From assembly GCA_934317005.1 (NCBI GenBank), contig CAKREB010000029.1, positions 1 through 10,368 on the forward strand: a DNA stretch of 10,368 nt, in the 5' to 3' direction. Below the pieces are notes generated by a model, which was not told the origin of the DNA, made no database searches, and saw only the letters and a program-made list of their open reading frames with translations. Of the stretch, positions 5,328-10,368 are shown piece by piece. The DNA comes from an uncultured Lachnospiraceae bacterium. GTDB lineage: Bacteria > Bacillota > Clostridia > Lachnospirales > Lachnospiraceae. Both the position numbers and the translations under genes were made by a program. Position 1 is the stretch's first letter, and every line of letters starts with the position of its first letter.

Positions 5328-6029
5328 GTGTACTTAGAAGTTAGGGATATCAGGAAAAGCTATGGAGAGGGAGGCGGTTACATCGAAGTTCTCAAGGGGA
5401 TTTCGACAAGTGTAGAAGAAGGACAGATGTGTGTCATACAGGGAGCCAGTGGTTCCGGCAAATCTACCTTTTTAAATTGCGTAGGAGGTCTGGAAAGTGT
5501 GGAGCATGGTTCGATCAAGGTGGATGATAAAGAAATTGTTGGTTTGTCACCGGAAGCACTTTCGGATTATCGCAGAGATAACCTGGGATTTATTTTTCAG
5601 TTTTACAATCTGGTACCTAATCTTACGGTGCGGGAAAATATTCAGGTGTGCGAGTATCTGACACAGCATCCGTTAGATGTTTCGGAACTCATGGAAACTT
5701 TGGGGCTGACCGAGCATCAAAATAAATTTCCTTCACAGCTTTCAGGAGGACAGCAGCAGCGCTGTGCGATTGCAAGAGCTTTGGTCAAAAATCCGAAGCT
5801 TCTCTTGTGCGATGAGCCGACAGGAGCGTTAGATTCCAAAACATCCAAAGACATTTTGATCCTATTAGAAAAGATTAATCAAAAATATGGAACTACTATG
5901 CTGATCGTTACACATAATAATGCAATCAAAGATATGGTGCATAAGGTGATCGTGATACGCGACGGACAGATCAGCAGGGAGTATGAAAATAAAGTAAGGG
6001 TATCAGCGGCGGATCTGGAAGATCTGTAA
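5328..6029 (+). CDS. ABC transporter ATP-binding protein (MacB/LolD type)
   Basis: The 233-residue nucleotide-binding subunit powers the permease encoded 11 bp downstream. All motifs are intact, numbered from the GTG: Walker A GASGSGKST (39-47), Q-loop FQFYNL with Q91, signature LSGGQQQR (138-145), Walker B LLLCDEPTGALD (158-169) and the switch histidine in IVTHN (H196). The 'LGFIFQFYNLVPNLTVRENI' and 'DEPTGALDSKTS' segments are typical of the MacB/LolD/FtsE branch that partners with FtsX-fold permeases. The GTG start is preferred because of the ideal SD at 5313; translation from ATG 5271 (252 residues) is the alternative. Expression is probably controlled by the TetR protein through the palindrome at 5166. 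Confidence 0.92.
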   Translation: MYLEVRDIRKSYGEGGGYIEVLKGISTSVEEGQMCVIQGASGSGKSTFLNCVGGLESVEHGSIKVDDKEIVGLSPEALSDYRRDNLGFIFQFYNLVPNLTVRENIQVCEYLTQHPLDVSELMETLGLTEHQNKFPSQLSGGQQQRCAIARALVKNPKLLLCDEPTGALDSKTSKDILILLEKINQKYGTTMLIVTHNNAIKDMVHKVIVIRDGQISREYENKVRVSAADLEDL

Positions 6030-6040
6030 AGGAGGAAATC

Positions 6041-8773
6041 ATGCAAAAAATACTAAGAAAACGTGTTTGGAGGGACTTGCGGGCAAATGCATTCCGGTAT
6101 CTTGCGCTGGGAATGTTGATCGCACTCGGAATGTACATTATTGTTTCTTTGATCGGTGCTGCAGAAACGCTGATGCAGGGGCTGGATGCGCAGGCACAGG
6201 AGCATAAGCTTGAGGATGGTCAGTTTTCTGTTTTTGTTCCATTAAAGCCGGAGGAAACAGATAAGTTAAAAAAGCTTGGGATTACATTGGAAAAACAGTT
6301 TTATTTGGATTTTCAGATGAAGGACGATTCCGTTGTGCGTGTTTTTCAAACGAGAAAAAAGATGAATTTACTTGCCTTAGATTATGGGAGAAAGGCGAAA
6401 AAGGAAAATGAGATTGTTTTAGAAAACAGATATTGTGAAGAACACAAAATTGAAGTAGGAGATTTTATAAAGCTTGCCGGACAAAGCTATCAGGTGACGG
6501 GGATGGGTTCGACACCGGATTATGATGCACCGTTAAAAAACTTTTCGGATGCCAGTGTAGACAGTAAAATGTTTGGAACGGCATTTGTATCAGAAGCAGG
6601 ATATCGCAGGTTAAAAGAAACACATAAAAGCATGAGGACAGAGGAGTACGTGTATTCCTATCGGCTGCAGAACGGAGTAAGCAGTCAGAAAGTAAAGGAT
6701 ACTGTCAGGAAGTTTACGTTTGATGCAGAGCAGGTAAAGGATAGTTATTTTCAGGATTATTGGGAAGAAACCGGAGGTAAGAAAGAAGAGCTTACAGATG
6801 GTATCGAAAAGCTGCTTGATGGTTCTGATCAGATGAAAAATGCGTTGGAAAAATTGTCGGGGAAGAAAGAGTTACTGAATCAGGCAACGCAGATGATTTT
6901 TGAAACGTATCTGAATCAGGCAAATGATGCATTGAAAGAATACGGATGCAATACCCTGACAGAGGATAACTTTGAAAAAGAGTTAAATAAGGTGAAAGTA
7001 CAGTCAGAAAGCAGTGTGGTTCGCCTAAGCATTGGTTCTGCAATCGATCAGTTAAAGGAGCTGAAATCATACAGGGATGGGGTGAAACAATATACAGAGG
7101 GTGTGGAAAAGGTATCAGGTGGCAGTAAAAAATTATATGATGGGATGAAAGATTTAAAAGAAGGCTCAGATGAGTTGATCGATACATATTTTACAAAAGA
7201 CGCTTCTAATATGACCTCTTTTGTGAAAGCAAAAGAGAATGTCCGCATCAGGGCGGCGGCAAATGACCAGGTGATCAACAAACAGGCAGGAATTGCATTT
7301 GGAGTGGTTTTGATCATACTGTTTACATATGTTATTTCGGTCTTTGTAGTACATGGAATTGAAAAGGAAAGTACAGTCATAGGCGCACTCTATGCAATGG
7401 GAGCCGGAAGAAAGGATCTGATCATACACTATCTGACACTTCCGGTTGTTGTAACCTTTGTTGGTGGTGTGATCGGGCTTTTGACCGGAATCAGTCCGAT
7501 AGGAATTTCGACGCAGATGCAGGATACCTATCATTACTTTTCTGTGCCGGGGGTTTCTGTAATCGTACCGGTATATCTGATTCTGTATGGTGCAGTGATG
7601 CCTCCGGTAATTGCACTTTTGGTAAATTATCTTGTGATTCGCAGGAAACTCTCTAAAACAGCACTTTCGCTTATGCGAAATGAAACAAAGCAGCCGCATG
7701 GAAGCAATGTGAATCTTGGAAAGCTTAGCTTTGTTCATAAGTTTCAGATTCGTCAGATGCTTCGTGAAACGCGAACAGGTCTGACGGTTATTTTAGGAAT
7801 GTTTATCAGTCTGATATGTATGATGCTTGCACTGGACTGTTATGTCCTATGTGTGCATTTAAATGAGGATAGCACAAAAGACACAAAATACAAATATATG
7901 TACTCTTATAAATATCCGGAAAAGAAAGTAAAGTCTGGAGGGGAAGAGGCATATGCATATTCCTTTAAAAAAGAAATATTTGGATATAATCTGGATGTAA
8001 CATTGTTAGGAGTCAATAAGGACAATCCGTACTTTGACCTTTCTGATATGAAAAAGGGACAGAGTAATGTAGTGATTTCCTCTGCTATGGCGCAAAAATA
8101 TCTTCTGCATGAGGGGGATAAACTGATCGTAACGGACGAGGAGGAGGAAAAAGATTATGCATTTACCGTTATGGGAATTACAGAATATGCACCGTCCTTT
8201 TATATGTTTATGGACATTGACAGTATGCGGGAGCTGTTTGGCCAAAGCGATGACTATTTTAATGTAGTATTTTCTGATAAGGCATTGAATCTGCAAAAGG
8301 GACGGTTGTATTCGATAACGACTAAGGCTGAAATTGAGAAAAGCTCTGCCGTATTTACACAAATGATGATGGGAATGGTTGTGATGATAACGATTGTTTC
8401 TACGCTAATCTTTTGCGTTGTGATGTATCTGATGGTAAAAGTGATGATCGACCGGTCGGCGTTTAGTATTTCCCTGATCAAAGTCTTTGGATTTCGCATC
8501 AGCGAAATTCGCAGGCTATATCTTAACGGTAACTTTTTAACAATTGCAGTAGGCGCATTGATCTGTATTCCGGCATCTAAGGCGGTGATGGATGCAATGT
8601 ATCCTTCTCTTCTGGTGTCCAATGTAGCGTGTGGAATCAATTTGAGTTTTTCGTGGCAAATGTATGTAGTGCTCTATGTGGGAATTATTTTGTTCTACCT
8701 TTTGGTCAACCGGCTTTTAGTTCGTCGACTGCAAAAAACTCCGCTGACAGAGGTCTTAAAAAATCGTGAATAA
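6041..8773 (+). CDS. FtsX-type ABC transporter permease, large, with extracytoplasmic coiled coil
   Basis: The 910-residue membrane subunit of the exporter has AAAGGAGG at 6028-6035 overlapping the ATPase stop. Membrane segments by hydrophobicity are at about 21-45, 416-442, 462-485, 500-535, 580-608, 774-803, 830-850 and 873-895. That gives two FtsX-like cores, each with a large extracytoplasmic part (about 46-415 and 609-773). The first extracytoplasmic part contains a charged stretch at about 250-385 with repeated 'L.DGS..MKNALEKLSG' and 'YTEGVEKVSGGSKKLYDGMKDLKEGS' patterns. These resemble the helical-hairpin repeats of YhgE/Pip-type and related exporters. The end 'RRLQKTPLTEVLKNRE' is the usual basic FtsX tail. 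The substrate could be a peptide, lipid or antimicrobial; the MacB-like design suggests export or mechanical transmission and not nutrient import. Confidence 0.88.
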   Translation: MQKILRKRVWRDLRANAFRYLALGMLIALGMYIIVSLIGAAETLMQGLDAQAQEHKLEDGQFSVFVPLKPEETDKLKKLGITLEKQFYLDFQMKDDSVVRVFQTRKKMNLLALDYGRKAKKENEIVLENRYCEEHKIEVGDFIKLAGQSYQVTGMGSTPDYDAPLKNFSDASVDSKMFGTAFVSEAGYRRLKETHKSMRTEEYVYSYRLQNGVSSQKVKDTVRKFTFDAEQVKDSYFQDYWEETGGKKEELTDGIEKLLDGSDQMKNALEKLSGKKELLNQATQMIFETYLNQANDALKEYGCNTLTEDNFEKELNKVKVQSESSVVRLSIGSAIDQLKELKSYRDGVKQYTEGVEKVSGGSKKLYDGMKDLKEGSDELIDTYFTKDASNMTSFVKAKENVRIRAAANDQVINKQAGIAFGVVLIILFTYVISVFVVHGIEKESTVIGALYAMGAGRKDLIIHYLTLPVVVTFVGGVIGLLTGISPIGISTQMQDTYHYFSVPGVSVIVPVYLILYGAVMPPVIALLVNYLVIRRKLSKTALSLMRNETKQPHGSNVNLGKLSFVHKFQIRQMLRETRTGLTVILGMFISLICMMLALDCYVLCVHLNEDSTKDTKYKYMYSYKYPEKKVKSGGEEAYAYSFKKEIFGYNLDVTLLGVNKDNPYFDLSDMKKGQSNVVISSAMAQKYLLHEGDKLIVTDEEEEKDYAFTVMGITEYAPSFYMFMDIDSMRELFGQSDDYFNVVFSDKALNLQKGRLYSITTKAEIEKSSAVFTQMMMGMVVMITIVSTLIFCVVMYLMVKVMIDRSAFSISLIKVFGFRISEIRRLYLNGNFLTIAVGALICIPASKAVMDAMYPSLLVSNVACGINLSFSWQMYVVLYVGIILFYLLVNRLLVRRLQKTPLTEVLKNRE

Positions 8774-8790
8774 AAATGTGAAAATATCTG

Positions 8791-8819
8791 TTGTCAGAAA
8801 TCTGATTTCTAAGTATAAT
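8791..8819 (+). promoter_or_regulatory. Near-consensus promoter of the YitT-family gene with a palindrome in its spacer
   Basis: There is TTGTCA (8791-8796; 5 of 6), a 17-nt spacer and a perfect TATAAT (8814-8819). The gene can therefore be transcribed independently of the ABC operon, 62 nt before its start codon. Within the spacer, AGAAATC-T-GATTTCT (8796-8810) is a perfect 7+7 palindrome, ideally placed for a repressor. No terminator is visible between the permease stop and this promoter. Confidence 0.75.
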
Positions 8820-8881
8820 CTATATGATTTTTAAGAATTGCATATAGAAAAAAGGTAAGCACAGGAAATGAGGGATGAAAG

Positions 8882-9760
8882 ATGAGCAAAAGAAAACAGG
8901 AGATTTTAAAGCGAAGTGCGACGGCTGTTTTGGGCATGTTGATTTTTTCGATAGGAATTAATGTTTTTATGGTACCGGCTGATCTGTACAATGGAGGAAT
9001 GTTAGGAATCAGTCAGGTGATACGTACTGTTCTGGTGCGGTATCTGCATCTGTTTTCCGGGACAACGGATGTAGCAGGTATGATTAATCTGGTGCTTAAC
9101 ATTCCTTTGTTTGCACTGGCTTTTTGGGGGATTAGCAGGACGTTTGTATTTCGAACGGTTGTGTGTGTAGCGAGTCAGACGGTCTTTTTAAGCGTGATTC
9201 CGATTCCAAAATCACCTATTGTCGCAGATACTTTAACAGCAAGTATCATAGGAGGAATCTGTGGCGGAATCGGTATTGGTATTGCCCTTCGCTCAGGCGG
9301 CTCCAGTGGTGGCATGGACATTGTAGGGATGTATTTTACAAAACGATTTAAAGGATTTAGTGTGGGGAAAGTGTCCCTTTTTGTAAATGCTGTAGTATAT
9401 GGAATCTGCGCACTTTTGTTTGGTGTACAGACAGCTATTTACAGTGTGATCTATGCGGCTGTCAGCATGTTGATGACAGACAAAGCACATACACAGAATA
9501 TTAATACCGAGGTTGTTATCTTTACAAAAGAGAATCCAAAGAAGATTGTGGATTGTATTGTAAATGATTATTCACGTGATGCAACCTGGTGGGAAGCGAA
9601 GGGTGGTTACACGCAGGGAATGACCTATATGATCCTTACGGTGCTTTCCAAATATGAGTGTGCCCATTTGCGAAGAGAGCTTCGCACGATAGACGAGCAT
9701 GCCTTTTTGGTAGAAAAGGATAGTATCAGGATTGGTGGAAAATATGAAAAACATCTGTAA
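8882..9760 (+). CDS. YitT-family integral membrane protein (DUF161 + DUF2179)
   Basis: The 292-residue protein has the YitT architecture. The hydrophobic N-terminal part (about 10-200) has five or six membrane segments and the conserved 'INVFMVPADLYNGGMLGISQVI', 'NIPLFALAFWGIS' and 'GIGIALRSGGSSGGMDIV' motifs. A cytoplasmic DUF2179 domain (about 215-287) contains 'DATWWEAKGGYTQGMTYMILTVLSKYE' and 'DEHAFLVEKD'. The biochemical function of the family is not established; several copies per genome are usual in Firmicutes. The start ATG at 8882 follows AGGGA at 8871-8875. It lies just after the ABC operon but has its own promoter, so a functional link to the exporter is not implied. The downstream gene is convergent, with a gap of only 12 bp. 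Confidence 0.92.
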   Translation: MSKRKQEILKRSATAVLGMLIFSIGINVFMVPADLYNGGMLGISQVIRTVLVRYLHLFSGTTDVAGMINLVLNIPLFALAFWGISRTFVFRTVVCVASQTVFLSVIPIPKSPIVADTLTASIIGGICGGIGIGIALRSGGSSGGMDIVGMYFTKRFKGFSVGKVSLFVNAVVYGICALLFGVQTAIYSVIYAAVSMLMTDKAHTQNINTEVVIFTKENPKKIVDCIVNDYSRDATWWEAKGGYTQGMTYMILTVLSKYECAHLRRELRTIDEHAFLVEKDSIRIGGKYEKHL

Positions 9761-9772
9761 AGCATGTGTGTT

Positions 9773-10264
9773 TTACTCACCTAAAAACATGGTTTGACAA
9801 AGCATACGCCCTGTTTTTGTTTCAAAGATCTGTTCTAAAGCATGGCGTATGTTTTTTTCAGGCAAATGATCCTCGTACATGTTGACAAGAAAGTCAGCTT
9901 CTACCAAAATACGGTAATCCAGCCCATCGATATTCTGATAAGTGTGGTGGTGCCCGACAAGATAGCAGACGCGCTCGATGATTTGTGGCTGGTAGCCGAG
10001 GCGTGCGAGCAGATTTTTAGCGACGGCGGGACCTTCCTTTTCCTGAAGGCTGCCTGTGCAGCTGCCGTATTTTTCTTCTGCCGGTTTGATGCCGATATCA
10101 TGGACAACAGCAGCAGTTTCTAGTACAAACTGTGTGTATTCATCCAGTTTTTCTTCTTCACCGATTAGTTTTGCAAATTCATATACTTTTAGAAAGTGTT
10201 GAATTCGTTTTGGGTCTTTTTGATAATATTTTATCATTTCAAGAATTAATTCATTTGTATGCAT
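9773..10264 (-). CDS. HD-domain phosphohydrolase
   Basis: The 163-residue cytoplasmic metal-dependent phosphohydrolase has the HD metal ligands visible: H24 in 'RIQHFLKVYEFA', H55-D56 in 'AAVVHDIG', the histidine cluster 105-107 in 'LVGHHHTY', and D124 in 'ILVEADFLV'. Superfamily members hydrolyse nucleotides or phosphoesters, but the order and length here do not point to a named enzyme. The start ATG at 10264 is preferred because AAGAGGT lies just upstream on the minus strand. The frame is open 18 codons further to 10318, but that extension is Cys/Arg-rich and non-conserved in appearance. It converges with the YitT gene and leaves almost no intergenic space. Confidence 0.85.
   Translation of the reverse strand: MHTNELILEMIKYYQKDPKRIQHFLKVYEFAKLIGEEEKLDEYTQFVLETAAVVHDIGIKPAEEKYGSCTGSLQEKEGPAVAKNLLARLGYQPQIIERVCYLVGHHHTYQNIDGLDYRILVEADFLVNMYEDHLPEKNIRHALEQIFETKTGRMLCQTMFLGE
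9783..9818 (+). terminator. Possible terminator after the YitT gene, inside the 3' end of the convergent HD gene
   Basis: AAAAACA (9783-9789) pairs with TGTTTTT (9812-9818), with GG/CC continuing after one mismatch. The loop is long (about 16 nt) and the 3' arm is itself the T-run. It is weak but is the only terminator-like structure between the convergent genes. Confidence 0.3.
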
Positions 10265-10328
10265 GGGATACCTCTTTTCTTTACAACATATAACAATTCG
10301 TATGTGCCTTTCCCACAATTCCTAAGCA

Positions 10329-10351
10329 GTTTCGCCAAAAGCATGCGAAAC
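10329..10351. repeat. Inverted repeat GTTTCGC-N9-GCGAAAC upstream of the HD gene
   Basis: A perfect 7-bp stem (10329-10335 with 10345-10351) in the intergenic region beyond the HD start. It is followed within 4 nt by a second palindrome at 10355. No T-run follows inside the window, so a terminator or an interspersed palindromic repeat are both possible. Confidence 0.5.
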
Positions 10352-10354
10352 CCG

Positions 10355-10368
10355 CAGCTTATAAGCTG
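10355..10368. repeat. Perfect 14-bp palindrome CAGCTTATAAGCTG at the window edge
   Basis: CAGCTTA-TAAGCTG is self-complementary over all 14 bases and ends exactly at the window boundary, so a longer structure may continue outside. It could be an operator or part of a palindromic repeat unit with the neighbouring stem-loop. Confidence 0.45.

Noticed and set aside
7166..7738. A 190-codon open frame antisense to the permease gene
   Set aside because: It has no SD, an implausible Cys/Tyr/His-rich composition and full overlap with a well-supported FtsX permease; it is a shadow frame.

Overview
The window looks like a chromosomal segment of a gut-type Firmicute, most likely a member of the Lachnospiraceae or a close Clostridial relative. 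This rests on strong AGGAGG-type ribosome binding sites, moderately AT-rich DNA, and the gene families present: ORF6N protein, YitT, FtsX-type ABC exporter, FabK/nitronate-monooxygenase-like flavoprotein and an HD hydrolase. The genus cannot be fixed from the sequence alone. No tRNA, rRNA or CRISPR array was seen.

Layout. (1) Positions 1-1236 are a decaying minus-strand region. The right end of an IS3-family element (last 15 codons of its transposase on + and its terminal sequence) abuts a truncated serine beta-lactamase/esterase-like gene. That gene follows an alpha/beta-hydrolase gene broken by an exact 8-bp tandem duplication. (2) Positions 1255-2386 hold an XRE repressor with a good extended -10 promoter and repeated TACGG-type half-sites, translationally coupled to an ORF6N gene. 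The ORF6N gene has lost its middle and frame but keeps a phospholipase-D-like C-terminal tail. (3) Positions 2487-2885 hold a small cupin gene and an intrinsic terminator. (4) Positions 3014-4248 hold a flavin oxidoreductase of the FabK/NMO family with a C-terminal cysteine cluster, preceded by a promoter and a leader containing two strong hairpins. (5) Positions 4312-8773 hold a TetR regulator followed by an ABC ATPase and a 910-residue FtsX-type permease. (6) Positions 8791-9760 hold a YitT-family membrane protein with its own near-consensus promoter. (7) A minus-strand HD-domain hydrolase gene (9773-10264) converges on it, followed by a palindrome-rich end of the window.

The most informative pattern is regulatory. 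The 13-bp palindrome ATAAC-N3-GTTAT occurs twice in the tetR promoter, embedded in a 45-nt near-perfect palindrome that overlaps the -10 box. It occurs a third time between tetR and the ABC operon. This supports a model in which the TetR protein represses itself and the downstream exporter until a ligand appears. No wholly new multi-gene system is evident. The other items worth checking are the clean 8-bp frameshift duplication, the hairpin insertion inside the beta-lactamase remnant, the internally deleted ORF6N-PLD gene and the structured leader of the flavoprotein gene.
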